Assembly (NCBI RefSeq): GCF_937616625.2
Contig: NC_065571.1
Location: forward strand, 22,022,201 to 22,086,200
Reading direction: 5' to 3'
Length of the DNA stretch: 64,000 nucleotides
Source of the DNA: Mercurialis annua
Taxonomy: Eukaryota; Streptophyta; Magnoliopsida; Malpighiales; Euphorbiaceae
Part shown: positions 36,613-48,800 of the stretch, piece after piece
How positions within the stretch are numbered: position 1 is the first letter of the stretch
Layout of the letters: every line of letters starts with the position of its first letter
Notes under the pieces: model-generated
What the model was told of the DNA's origin: nothing
What the model saw: only the letters and a program-made list of their open reading frames with translations
Database searches by the model: none
Position numbers and translations under genes: made by a program

Positions 36613-39026
36613 TGTAGACACCTATTTTTCGGACAGGTAAAAAGGGAAAAGGAACTGAAGCGTCCAATGATGATTTTCAGAGAAACCCGTCCGGGTGACG
36701 AGCTTCCGATTTGCTTGCTGGAATCTAAGCAGGCGTAATCTGTGCAAAGTTGCAAACTTGGAGGGTTACAACGTAATTAGGCGTAAATAGCCCATACAAA
36801 TCCAAAGAAAATGTAATCTAAGTCTAGAAAATGGACTAATTGCCATATCTTAGAAGTTTATGGGCCAATTTGCAAGTTTGACGTACTGAAATTGACCTTA
36901 ACCAAACCTATAGGGCCCGAGGAACCTTTTTTAACACTTTCGGACACCAAAACGCACTTTTAGCAATCTTTTACTTAGCCACCAATTTTAAATCCGAATT
37001 TAATTAATAAGATAGAGTTTAAAGATAATCTCAACAGTTAATAACTTATCAATTCACACACTTTCACCCTAGAATGTTCTAGAAGATTATAGGAAACCCT
37101 AGGTCATCCTTAATCACTATATATACAGCCTTAAGCCAGCCTGGCTAAAGGTGGCACATAAACCCTAAAAATAGACAGTAGAATTCGGCAACCACACACA
37201 AACACACACTAAAATCCAGTTCTGAAAATAATAAATACGTGTTAATTCTCCAAGAACGCGACATCCGCTCGGATTCGAAGCTGGATTCTGCATCCACTTC
37301 ACCAGCAAACGAACTAAGAACTCAGACCGATAATTCTGAGGACACTTTATCATAGTTCATTTGATTTTCCATGCCATAAATATCATAATTGCTGTAGTTG
37401 TGTATTTTGGGATGTATTGCTAACTTATGTCTTAATTTTAACTATAGAATTGCCATAAATAGCTTAATCATTAAATTGCTAATCACCATAAAATTCAATG
37501 AAAAATAATGTTAATAACTACAATTAGCTGTTTTTAATTTTCAAAGTCAGAAAACAATCAATTAGATACCTTAGAATGCATGTTTCTAAGTGTATTTTTG
37601 CCATAAAGAAACCCTAAAATAGTTGCTGCCTCGAAATTATTTTTTGCCTAGATGAGCTTTAAACACTCTGAAATTTCTGTTTTTGGATTCCTTATTTGAT
37701 TTTATGCGATTTTGATTATTTTTTCATGAGAAACGGACTTGAAACGAGTGAGAACGAAAAAAAACAAAATCCCAGAACTACTGCCGACGAACTGCCGCCG
37801 CCGCAGCTGCAAACGGCGGCGCCGCAACAACAAACCGCCGGCGCCGCCGCCCTATCCTGCCAGCGCCGGCACTATGAACCGGCACCGTGATCCTCCTTTA
37901 CCAGATCCCAGATTCGCTTCCCAGATCCTCCAGACTTCGATCCGAATTTCAAAACGCGTTTTCGGGCCCATCCAGACTCCAAATCCGGCCCAGTTTGAAC
38001 CCATACGTAGCTAATCCAATGTAGTTTCATATTCTGTAATTTAATGGGCCAGAACCAATATAAAACGGACTTAGAAGTCCGGATATGGAACATAGTGTAA
38101 AAACCGGCCCCACGAGCCCGAGGCCCAGCAAACCAACAACTTCCAGAGCCAATTCCGGGCTAACCCGAACTCGGAATAAACTCTAGATCAAACTAGTAGA
38201 ACCGGATCGACGAGAAGCACAACTCTCGTGATCTGACCGAAAGCCCCTTCTGACCAGATCGATGATCAAAACCCGCGCGAGTGCCAGACACTCAAAGTCA
38301 ACGAGGTTTAGAAGTATCTCCAACCTTGTATGTATATCCAACTGCCCCTGAGAATGCCTGTAGTGTTTACCGCTTTCAAAAAACATTCCAAATCAAATAA
38401 TAAACCGGTTAAAGGACTAATCACCTAAATTTGGCCCATTAATGCAATTCCAGCCCATCACTTAGACATCGTAGGACTAATACGAAAATATAGTAACGGT
38501 TGTATAGGTTTTTCAAGACTCACCTAATAAAATAAATTAATCACACTTATACATCCGGTTTTAGACTTTGTGCACGTAATTAATCCAGACCAGCCAGACT
38601 TTTGCTATTTGCTAGAAACCTCTAAGGTTAGATGTATGCTTAGGAGTACCTGCAACTTGCCTCAAATGCCAGTCCAGATTGAGTCATATGCGCGTGAAAC
38701 GTGTTTAATGCTTTCATACATGTTTATTTATAGCTTTTATATCCTGTGAACTGTATATACTGTTGAAATGAGATATAATGCGAATATGTCCAGTAAATAA
38801 AGCCGGTAACTGATATGCCAAGCACAAGAGTCTCGGGGAAGTCCACGAACCCTAGTCTTTGGTCCGATGCACGATGGTCTTACCAGAAGCGAATAAGGCT
38901 ATCTAGTCGGTTAAAAGGAATTTCCTAGTCGAACTAGGTAGCGACTCAATTTTTCAAACCATTTCCAGATCGAGAAGTCAACCATAAGCCTTGGGCGAGC
39001 GGCCCCCGAACCCAGCTCCGCTCACA
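36613..39026 (+). mobile_element. 5' LTR of a Tat/Ogre-like Ty3/gypsy element
   Basis: Sequence unlike satellite starts TGTAGACACC at 36613 and runs to CTCACA at 39026, one base before a primer-binding site, giving an LTR of 2414 bp. A TATA box (TATATATA, 37118-37125) with pyrimidine-rich flanks is the likely promoter. A CCG/GCC-rich patch lies at about 37781-37875. No matching 3' LTR exists in the window because the element is cut at 44149, so the 5' boundary rests on the switch from satellite and the TG start. No long frame within it looks like a gene. Confidence 0.8.
37118..37125 (+). promoter_or_regulatory. TATA box of the Tat-like LTR
   Basis: TATATATA followed by CAGCC, about 505 bp into the LTR, in a typical plant TATA context. 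The transcript start would be expected near 37150. No experimental support. Confidence 0.5.
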
Positions 39027-39027
39027 G

Positions 39028-39045
39028 TGGCGACTCCACTGGGGA
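39028..39045 (+). other. Primer-binding site of the Tat-like element
   Basis: TGGCGACTCCACTGGGGA starts one base after the LTR. Sites beginning TGGCGACTC are typical of plant Tat/Ogre elements, which are thought to prime from an arginine tRNA. I name the tRNA from family knowledge, not from a tRNA sequence here. Confidence 0.75.
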
Positions 39046-40193
39046 GTAAAACAACTGTTTTTAAAACATAAACATAAAAACGTTTCAGATTTGTTTTTAA
39101 AAACGGTTTCCATGGACCTAAACCGCACGGCTTGCACCTTATTAATCACCAGCTTTATTTTCTAGACATATTCGCACCTGTTCTATTGCATTAGAAATTT
39201 CTCTTCTCACCTACTCTCTAGGAGTCTCTATCCAGCCCCGATACTCGTAGCCGCTCTCACGCTCTAGCTTTGCACTCCATTGCCCATAACGTCTTATGCG
39301 AAGCAGTATCACTCACAGCCCAGTACCTGGGTCGTTTGTACTCGTGATTGAGGAGACCTATCAAAGGTATATCTATCTATGGGAGCCTTAAAATGGTTAC
39401 TACCAAAACCAAATGACTCAGCCCACATGCATTACAGCTTAGACACTACCCTCTAGGATCAACCCAATATAATGATTGTACTTGAGGCATGACTGTCAAT
39501 ATAATGATTCTAAATCCAGTGTTTCCAAAACTACCAAGTTCAATCATAGTCTTCGGTCTGGCCTAACAAATTTTCTAATTTCAAAACTAGATTTTCAAAA
39601 TTTCCAATCAGGCCAGATCTAATGCAAATCCAATTAAATGATACACCTTTGCTTAATCAAAACTCCAATAACCAATCTTTTGAAAACTCCTTTCGCTAGA
39701 TACAGCCGCCAGACTAAATCAAATTCCAGATTTCAAAACAGACTTCCACGTCCACCCTACATGTTTTCAAACTCCTTCCAGAAAGGGATTTAGAGTCATT
39801 ACATTGACAAATGCTGTCTATTTGCTTTAGAATTGCTAGAAGAGAGATTTTTGCAGGAACGCCGACTCTTGCATTGCGATGCGAGGGTCCATACCAAAAT
39901 ACGTAGAAATAAACCTCTCCTGGAACACATGTGTGGGAGAAATATGGTTGTAAGGAACAACGTGTCTCTGTGATATCAAACAGTTATATGTGCCAAGCTT
40001 GCTATGTGCTATGTGTTCAAAACTAACCCTGCATCTCATGCATCAGCATATCATGCATCTCATGCATCCAGCATCATAGAAACATCACATACTAACCCCT
40101 TATGGATACAACCATATAGAAAAATAGCCTTGACTGCTACTCAAGAAGGCAAGGGTCCAGGGTATCAAAGCGCTCAAGCCAAACACCTCCGAG
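39046..40193 (+). other. Leader of Tat-like element, no gag seen
   Basis: 1.15 kb between the primer site and the first open frame. It has no long open frame and no recognisable gag, nucleocapsid zinc knuckle or protease. Short direct repeats of CATCTCATGCATC occur at about 40030-40075. Either gag was deleted or this is a non-autonomous element. Tat elements often have long leaders, so part of this may be original. Confidence 0.55.
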
Positions 40194-40796
40194 ATGGCGC
40201 ACCATGATGACAAAAGCCAAGCCGCGACCAGGACCGGGATGGAAGGATCTTTTCGAGAAGATGATGAAATCTCCAAGGAGACCGAACGAACACCAGGATT
40301 TGAAATATTCCAGGATGTCCTGGAAGACCTGAAAGGAGAGCCAAAGGATGCCCCGTTACGAGATTTACCATTCGAAGACATGATCGACAGTGCGCCCAGT
40401 GGCCAGACCCTTGCGGAGGATGCCATGGCAGACCTAGAAAATTTCGTACTTAGGAGTATTTTTTATTTATTTTATGAAACTGATGTAATGTCGGCATCCA
40501 TTTATGAGAATGACGACCTTTTTGCTTCCAAAGTCGATGATATAAACAATAATTATGGGCATTTGTGTGATGTCTTGCCATACGAGCATATTATTTTCAA
40601 TGATCATCCCATACGCATATATGACATTAGGTCCATTAAAACTGATACATTCAATGTTGGTATAAACGAAACTCCCAGGGAAATTTCTGTTTCAAGCGTC
40701 CTTAATCCTGAGGCAAGAAAGAGAGTTGAATAAGTCATATCCAAAAGAAAATTGGTATTTGCATGGTCATACAACGACATGCCCGGGATCGAAAGG
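40194..40796 (+). pseudogene. Pol segment just upstream of reverse transcriptase (Tat-like)
   Basis: An open frame of 179 residues ends with a TAA at 40731-40733. Read through the stop, the same frame continues with a LVFAWSYNDMPGI-like run, the usual lead-in to the Tat reverse transcriptase. A one-base shift near 40790 then joins the RT frame. The C-terminal half (NVGINETPREI and onward) resembles the linker before RT in Tat elements. The first 90 residues I do not recognise. No protease D-S/T-G motif is seen, so protease is missing or destroyed. The ATG at 40194 is simply the first in frame and may not be a true start. Confidence 0.6.
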
Positions 40797-41866
40797 AAAT
40801 AGCAGAACACTATCTTCTCATGAAACCAGACACAAAACCGATAAAACAGAAGCTTCGGAGACTCAGGCCCGCATGGGCATCCTTGGTGAAAGACAAAGTA
40901 AAGAAACAGCTCGAGGCAAAGTTTCTAGAGGTGGTCCAGTACCCGGAATGGCTGGCAAACATAGTACCAGTACCAATGAAAGACGGTCGTATCAGGGTCT
41001 GCGTAGGTTATCAGGATTTGAACAAAGCAACCCCCAAGGATCACTTCCCACTACCCCACATAGCGTTGCTAATCGACAGCGCAGCTGCCAGCGCGATGTT
41101 CTCATTTATGGATGGATTCTCCGGATACAACCAGATCATGATAGCCCTAATAGATAAAATCAAGATAGCATTTATCACGGAATGGGGCACTTATTGCTAT
41201 TGGGTAATGCCATTCGGGCTGAAGAATGTAAGCTCCACGTACCAGAGGATGGCCACTACCATCTTTCACGATATGATCCATAAAGAGGTCGAAGTCTACG
41301 TCGACGACATGATGGTGAAATCAGACACAGAAAAGAGTCACTAGGATGCCCTCGACAAATTCCTAGCATGATTTGAACGGTACAACTTAAGACTCAATCC
41401 AAAGAAATGCATTTTCAAAGTGACCGAAGGGAAATTGCTTGGACACACAGTCGGAAAGCACAGAATCAAGATCGACCCTGACGAAGTAAAGGCCATCCGT
41501 AAAATTCCAATACCCAAGACCGAGACAGAAGTGAGGGGGTTTATCGGGAGACTGCAGTACATAAGCCGGTTCATCGCAAGACTGACAACGATCTATGACT
41601 CGATCTTCAAATTGCTCAAGATAGAGAAGCCAGTAGTTTGGAACGAACAATGCCAAATAGCATTTGATAAGATAAGGGAATATCTGGTCAATCCACCTAT
41701 CCTAAGACCACCTAAGAACGGGAAGCCGCTCATCCTTTATCTAGCCATGGAGACAAATTCCATATGAGAAATGATGTCACAAGAAGACGCGTTTGGTGTT
41801 GAGCAAGCCGTCTACTATCTGAGTAAGAAGTTGCTGCCGTACGAAGAAAAATATTCTCCATTAGAA
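40763..41866 (+). pseudogene. Reverse transcriptase and start of RNase H, Tat/Ogre Ty3/gypsy
   Basis: The frame reads PIKQKLRRLRP, then WLANIVPVPMKDGRIRVCV, then LSFMDGFSGYNQI-like (here FSFMDGFSGYNQI), then VMPFGLKN, and the catalytic YVDD at 41297-41308. That is a full set of Ty3/gypsy RT motifs of Tat type. The thumb and connection (LRLNPKKCIF, GFIGRLQYISRF) follow in the same frame, then the beginning of RNase H (AVYYLSKKLLPYEEKYSPLEK). Stops at 41342-41344 (TAG), 41369-41371 (TGA) and 41765-41767 (TGA) interrupt it. At about 41866 the sequence jumps to integrase, deleting most of RNase H. The enzyme would have copied element RNA to DNA; this copy cannot. Confidence 0.93.
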
Positions 41867-42859
41867 AAGTCGTCTCCATTACTGGCCGACCATGGAACGG
41901 GACTACATCGAGATGGTCAGGCGTTGCACAGAATGCCAGATGTACGGAAACATTCACCACGTTCCGCAAAGCGAATTAACTAGCTTATCTGCCTCGTGGC
42001 CATTCTCAACATGGGGAATAAATATCATTGGCGAGATTAGGCCAACGTCTTCGAATAGACATAGATACATAATCGTGGCCATAGATTACTTCACCAAATG
42101 GGTCGAAGCTAAATCCTACGCCAACATTGGGTCCAAGAAGATGGAAAAATTCATTGAAGAACTCCTAATCTGTAGGTATGGAGTCCCACATCACGTGGTA
42201 ACCGACAGCGGAGTTCAATTCCAGAAACACACCAGTGAGCTCCTGAAAGAATATAGGATTGAGCACCACAAGTCTTCGCCTATTGACCACAGGCTAATGG
42301 GGCTATCGAAGCCGCGAACAAGAACATTAAGCTCATGTTCTACAAGATGATCGAAACCTATAAGGATTGGTCAGAAAAGCTACTATATGTTCTATGGGGA
42401 TATCGAACTACCGATCGGACATCGACAAGGATGTCTCCCGTCTCGCTAGTATACGGATATGAGGCCGTCCTCCCCATCGAAGTAGAATTCAAATCAGTAC
42501 GAGTTCTCTAAGAATCCAAAATTCCAGAGAAGCAGTGGTCAGAAGAGCGAGCTGTCTAGATCCTCTTACTGGGGGAAAAGAGATTAAAGGTACTCTTCCA
42601 TAACCAGATGTATCAGAAAAGGATGGCAAGAGCTTTCAATAAGAAGGTCAGAATGAGAGAAATTAGGGCTGGTGATCTCGTTCTCAAACATACGTGCTCA
42701 TTGAATACAGACCCTAGGTGGAAATTCAAACCAAATTGGGAAGGTCCCTACTTGGTCTAGAAAGTACTAGGAAAGGGAGAAGTCAGGATATCAGACCTCG
42801 AAGGAAACGAATTCACAGAACCGATCACCATCGACAAGATCAAACTCTTCCATGTTTAA
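41866..42859 (+). pseudogene. Integrase, Tat/Ogre Ty3/gypsy, N-terminus deleted
   Basis: Begins at the deletion junction with YWPTMERDYIEM and the C-x2-C half of the zinc finger (CTECQ); the HH half is lost. Catalytic core: ATDYFTKW-like (AIDYFTKWVEAKSY), VVTDSG, and AIEAANK after a frameshift near 42288, which together supply the D, D and E positions. The C-terminal part (GDLVLKHT, WKFKPNWEGPYLV, IDKIKLFHV) ends at TAA 42857-42859. Stops at 42509-42511, 42557-42559 and 42758-42760 add to the frameshift. It would have inserted element DNA into the genome; inactive here. Confidence 0.92.
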
Positions 42860-44149
42860 AAAAAAGGACATGTTGAGTTAAAAATCCGCAAAGGACGACT
42901 CAAGAAAAAATTAAGGACATTTTCGACAAATTGAAAATCCGCAAAGGACGACTTGCGAATAAAAGGCGAGAGAGAGGAAAAATAGTCAATCTCGAAAATC
43001 CGCAAGGACCGATTGATAACAGGGGTAAACCGCTTGAAACAGGAAATATCTAAATTGTACCGACTATTGAATGAATTGGTTTTATAGATCTTTTATAATG
43101 TATGCATATCAAAATCAATATCTAGCGCATGTTCCTAAAACGGAATGACAGAGGATCATGAATCCCCCACAGCATAAATCTTTTAGACAATGGAACAAAA
43201 AAAACTTTTCAGAAAATTCAAAATTTCCTCATGCATTCGCAGTCGCGCCAAGAAAAATGTTGAAATGCGCTTTAACTGTCATAAAAACAAACATATTCTT
43301 CCAGAACAGATAACAACCACCCGGAGCGAGCCCAGCCGCAGACAAGATCATTCATCAAAACCTCCAGTTTCCCTAGACCAGAAAACGTAACGCTCTGATG
43401 AGGCGGCAACACAAAGTACGATGCAGCGAGAAGAGCCCACTCCACAAGAAAGTAGAAAATAGGGCCAATTTTCGAAAAATTGAGCTGCAGAAATGCAAGA
43501 AACAACAACCGCCAGACCGCTACCTTCAAAAATAAGCTCAAGAAACAACAACCTCGAGGCTTATACCTTCAAAAGTAAAGACCAGAACCGCAAAAATCAA
43601 AAACAGCAGGCTCACGTCCTCAAGAGATCTCCAGAATAGAAAGAAAGATCTACAATACCCAGAAATAGAATTCGGCCAACAAGGACCATCATAACCCTCA
43701 CATAAGGCGACAAGCCTCTACCTCCGGATGAATTACAGAATAGGCGACATGCCTCCGCTACCCAGAGACGGAAATCTAATAGCAGGGAGCATCAAAGTCC
43801 TCCAATAGAGAAGTAGAACACTACCTCAACCAAACAGAAGGAACAAGAGAATTCCTCATCCGGAGACCTGGGAGATTTAAGGTCCCCATCAGCCAGAAAC
43901 CACACGTGCCAGCCTTACATCACCCAAAAACCACGAGTACTAACCTAAAAACAGTAGAGACACCAAGGACATCAAGTCTACACCAACCAGAGAACTGGGG
44001 GCATCAGGTCTCCACCAGCAAAAGAACCGGGGGCATTAGGTCTCCACCGGCTAGAGAATAGGGGGCATCAGGTCTCTACCAGTCAGAGAACTGGGAGCAT
44101 CAGGTCTCCACCAACCAGTGAAGCGAAGGCATCACATCTTTACCAGCTA
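42860..44149 (+). other. 3' untranslated region of Tat-like element, truncated
   Basis: No coding signal. AAAATCCGCAAAGGACGA recurs three times at 42883-43010. From 43985 to 44149 a unit of about 37 bp with GGGGGCATCAGGTCTCCACC repeats four to five times. Tandem repeats in a long 3' untranslated region are known in Tat/Ogre elements. No polypurine tract or 3' LTR is reached, because the sequence switches at 44149/44150 to LTR L5. Confidence 0.75.
43985..44149 (+). repeat. About 37-bp tandem repeat in Tat-like 3' region
   Basis: Units contain GGGGGCATCAGGTCTCCACC followed by AGC/GGCT/AGTCAGAGAA spacers and diverge toward the right end. The right edge coincides with the chimeric junction to LTR L5, so the array may have continued in the intact element. 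Confidence 0.8.
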
Positions 44150-46583
44150 GTATGACATAGCATACTGATAAACCCAGAGTGGACGGGAACAAATTCTCGT
44201 CATATACCAGCGTAAGCAAGACACTAGTCTGCCAATCCCAGAGTACTTACCGGTGCACACAGTCTCGATACAAGCCTATTGAGCAGCTCGTTTCAATCCA
44301 GATCTATAAACTCTTAAAACAGTTCAAAAACATTTATAATACTAAAATAAGATGTGGTACTTAATAAAGTGGTAAATAGCACTACAAACACACTGCTTGC
44401 TTATCCACGTGAATCTTGACAAACAGCTAACCCTGATTTGACTCCTGAGTGCGAATAGTTGAAGAGTCTAAAAATAAATCATAAGTTAAAATCACTCCAA
44501 CCCCTAACTCTAAGAATACTAAACACCACGTAGGACTAGCACAATTAATAAGCCAGATAAAATCATAGAGAAACATAATTCATAATAAATTATAATGCCA
44601 TAATAATTCAAGACTATTGAGTTCACACTTAAAATCCAGTCCGAAAATATTATTAAAATAATATTTAAATCATAACTTAAATAAATTTCTCAAATAGTGG
44701 GTTAGCCAAATTTCTTAAAACTACCAAGCTGAACCCACATGTCAGCAACCCAAGTCTAAACCGACCCAACTGATATTCCAGAATTATAAACCACGGTTTA
44801 TAATTATAATTAAATAAAATATTAATTAATATCAAAATGGAACTCAATAGCTTGAAACCCAAGTAATTAAAGATTACCGGCAAACTATCTCATTAAATAA
44901 ATCAATAAATAATTAAAAGGCTAAATTATAAATTTAGTCAAATTGGCATGCTAAGTCAAATTCTCTAAAATTATACATCAAATAAAAATATCAAATTCCC
45001 CTTTATACTAAATCAAATAAATAATTTAAATTAAATTCATTTTATTTATAATAGGAGTAATATTATTTCTAGATCTAAACATAATATTACCAAGTAATTT
45101 AAAACTATAAATAATAATATTATTTAAATAGCTAATTAATAAATCGAAACCAATTCCTTATATTAATATTTAAAATCAATATAGAATAATTAATAAAGTG
45201 ACTTAAGTGATTAAACAATTTAACACCAAATAAACTAGTAGCCTAAAAGAACCTTTAGCCAAAAGTAAATCAAGCTAAGCCAATCACACATCGCCACCTA
45301 ATTATCTTCTTCATTTTCATAACCAAAACAACCCAAAACATTAACAAATGCAGAAACCGAAAACAAGCTCAACTTCTCATAATTTCTTAATCAAACCTTA
45401 AAAAACTTAAAAATCTCATAACCTAAACATATATCAATAACAAGAAATCACCCACAGTGATCATAACAAAGAAAAACTCAATTAATCAAAGCAATAATCC
45501 TAAGAATAGCAACATCAATGTTTCGACAGAAACAAGAAAACCGACGAAGAAGTCAACCTTAAACCTCATAGACTCAATTATCGACTAATCAAGCAATATA
45601 TAATAATCAACGAAACACAAAGATCAGTTCAAAAGGGAATGGAAGAATTCGGCAGCAACAAATGTTAAACATTCACAGTTAAGAATCAAATAAAACGATA
45701 AGACGGCGGCGACTCTAGCGAATAGTTTTACGTACCGTTTGACGGAGTTCGAAAAGCAAAGTTATAGAGGAATGAGTCTACTTCCACGGAAACAAAACAG
45801 ATCTGAATTCGATCTTCAAACGGCTGTGAACGGATCAAAAAACGAACGTACCGTTTTAGAGTTCAAAACAATAATATTACTAGAAAACGGTAAAACGGCG
45901 GCGGCTATAACGGAAAGGATAACGTACCGTTTTGCAAAACTAAAGATGGGATTCGTAGAGACGTGAGTCTACTTTGACTAGGACGAATCAGAACTGAATT
46001 TGGATCTGAAATGGTTAAGAACAGATCAAAATACGGAGAGTTCAATTTTTAACCAAAACTGAAATATAAGTTCAAGAACTTACCAATAAATACTAAATTG
46101 TTATTGATGATTGAGACAAGAATTCTCAGTGAAATTGAGTGGGGAAAGTGGCTAGGGTTTGTATGAAGTGTGATAATAAATTAGGGTTAAAAAAATGATT
46201 TAAATAGTTGAGAATCTAGGGTAGAATCTTTAATGAGAAGGGAGGCAAACAAGGGCCAAAGCTTTTCGAGCCCATCAAATATGTTGAGGTCTCGTTCGAG
46301 ACTGACAATTAAGCTGCAGTATCGTTCGAGACCTTGCTGGCCTCGAACGAGAATGACCATGTCAAGCACAGGTCTCGTACGAGATCTATGTTGGCCGAAA
46401 GAGAAAAATTTTGGGTTTGGCTCAAGGCCGAACCTCTTGGCCAAACACATGGGTCTTGGGCCGAACCCAACCCAAACCAAAGCAAAAATAATCCAACCAA
46501 AAACTGCCAAAACATAAAATGACTCTCGAATTTAATACCGGAAACTCATAAATAAATTTTCAAAATTTTTATGGGGTATTACA
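44150..46583 (-). mobile_element. LTR fragment L5 (second copy of L1)
   Basis: Matches 4977-7407 of solo LTR L1 nearly base for base, including the right end ATTACA and the following CGTTTGG. The left 568 bp present in L1 are replaced by the Tat-like element. The fragment carries the same GGTCTCG palindromes (46288-46386). It arose by segmental duplication rather than by its own insertion. Confidence 0.92.
46288..46386. promoter_or_regulatory. GGTCTCG/CGAGACC palindrome cluster in LTR L5
   Basis: Same cluster as at 7113-7212, with changes such as GGTCTC to GGCCTC that weaken the symmetry. A TATA-like TTTAAATAG lies near 46198-46206. Confidence 0.45.
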
Positions 46584-48292
46584 CGTTTGGATTTATTTCT
46601 AACATTTTAAACGTTTGGATTGGTTTCGTAACGTTTTAAACGTTTGGCTTAAATAGATAAAAAGGTGAAACATTTGAATTTGTTTCGTAAGGTTTCGAAA
46701 CGTTTGGCTTAAATCGCTAAAAAGGGGAAACGTTTGAATTTGTTTCGGAAAGTTTTAAAAGTTTGGATTGCTTTCGTAACGTTTTAAATTTGGCTTAAAT
46801 CCTTAAAAAGGTGAAATGTTTGGATTTGTATCGTAACGTTTGTAAACGTTTGGCTTAAATCGCTAAAAAGAGGAAATGTTTGAATTTGTTTCGTAACGTT
46901 TTAAACGTTTGGATTGGTTTTGTAAAGTTTTAAACGTTTGACATAAATCGCTAAAAAGGTGAAACATTTGGATTTGTTTCTCAATGGTTGTAAACGTTTG
47001 GCTTAAATTGCTAAGAAGGGGAAACGTTTGGATTTTTTTCGTAACGTTTTAAGCATTTGGATTGGTTTTGTAACGTTTTAAACGTTTTGCATAAATACTT
47101 AAAAAGGTGACGCGTTTGGATTTGTTTCGTAACTTTTGTAAACGTTTGGCTTAAATTGCTAAAACGGTGAAACTTTTGGATTTGTTTCGTAACGTTTTAA
47201 ACTTTTTGATTGGTTTCGTAACGCTCCTTTGGCTTAAATTGCTAAAAAGGTCAAACGTTTGGATTTATTTCGTAACGTTTGTAAACGTTTGGCTCAAATT
47301 GCTAAAAAGGTGAAATGTTTGAAATTGTTTCGTAATGTTTTAAACGTTTGGATTGGTTTCTTAACGTTAAAAACGTTTCTCCTAAATTGCTAAAAAGGTG
47401 AAATGTTTGGATTTGTTTCGTAACATTTGTAAATGTTTGGCTTAAATTGCTAAAAAGAGGAAATGTTTGGATTAGTTTTGTAACGTTTGTAAACGTTTGG
47501 ATTGATTTCGTAATGTTTTAAAACGTTTGTCTTAAATCGCTAAAAAGGTGAAACGTTTGGATTTGTTTGGTAAGATTTGTAAATGTTTGGCTTAAATCGG
47601 TAAAAAGTTGAAATGTTTTGACTTATTCATAACATTTTAAACGTTTTGATTGGTTTCGTAACGTTTTAAACATTTGGCTTGAATCGCTAAAAAGGTGAAA
47701 CGTTTGGTTTTGTTTCGTAACATTTATAAACGTATGTCTTAAATCGCAAAAAATGTGAAACATATGGATTTGTTTCGTAACGATTGTAAACGTTTGGCTT
47801 AAGCCGCTAAAAAGGTGAAACTTTTGGGTTTGTTTCGTAACGTTTTAAACGTTTGGTTTAAATTGATAAAAAAGGTGAAACGTTTGGATTTGTTTCGTAA
47901 CGTTTGTAAACGTTTAGCTTAAATCGCTAAAAAGGGGAAACGTTTGGCTTAAATCGCTAAAAAGGTGAAACGTTTTGATTTTTTTTTGTAACTTATTAAA
48001 CGTTTGGATTGGTTTCGTAACGTTTAAAATGTTTGGCTTCAATCGCTGAAAGAGAAATGTTTGGATTTTTTTTCATAAAGTTTTAAACATTTGGATTGGT
48101 TTTGTAATGTCCTAAACATTAGACTTAAATCACTAAAAAGGTGAAATGTTTGGATTTATTTCGTAACATTTGTAAACGTTTGGCTTAAATCGCTAAAAAG
48201 GTGAAACGTTTGGATTTGTTTCGTAACATTTTAAACATTGAGATTGGCTTCGTAACGTTTTAAACATTGGATTTGTTTCATAACGTTTTAAA
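46584..48292 (+). repeat. Satellite array block 6
   Basis: Copy-2 equivalent of satellite from 7408 to about 9045. It matches subunit by subunit with a few gains and losses. It ends in AAA (48290-48292), the left target duplication of the CACTA element. No gene seen. Confidence 0.94.
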
Positions 48293-48800
48293 CACTACAA
48301 GAATGTCCGAAGATAGCGACGGAAATTACCGACGGACGCCATTTCCGTCGCTATATAATACATTACCGACGGAAATCAACGACAGATAAAATTCCATCGC
48401 CAATTTCCCAAGAACTTGAGGCGGGAAGAGGGAAACACACTCCCGCGTTTTTGCCGACAAATATTGCCGACGGATTACATAGCTGTCGGGACATTTACCA
48501 ACCGAAGGTATAATCCGTCGCCATTTTCCCAGGAAGTTGAGGCTCGAAGTGGCAAAGGAAACTCCCGCCTTTTTTACGACTGCCTTTGCCGACGGATTAA
48601 GGAATCAGTCGGGATAGTTTGCCGATGGAAGTCATATCCGTCGGCACTTTTCCACATCTTTAAACACTGCGTTTGGCAGCTAAGGTTACCGACGGATTAT
48701 TTACTAATCCGTCGGTAATTCCCAGCTAAATGAAGCACAGCGTTTTAGGGCTAAATTTACCGACGGATTTGTCCGTCGGTAAATTTAGCCCTAAAACGCG
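48293..48800 (+). repeat. CACTA left terminal and subterminal repeats
   Basis: TIR followed by at least nine CCGACGG-type motifs in both orientations (for example near 48331, 48365, 48469, 48592, 48689, 48711, 48760 and 48773), with CG-rich words such as GTCGG and TCCGTCG in AT-rich surroundings. Such arrays are binding sites for the smaller CACTA protein in well-studied members. Confidence 0.85.
48740..48799. other. Perfect 28-bp inverted repeat with 4-base loop
   Basis: Left arm 48740-48767, loop TTTG, right arm 48772-48799. The arms pair without mismatch and contain TTTAGGGCTAAATT and ACCGACGGA. It joins two subterminal motifs head to head at the inner edge of the left subterminal region, just before the CT-rich probable leader. 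It could form a hairpin in RNA or a cruciform in DNA. Confidence 0.9.
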
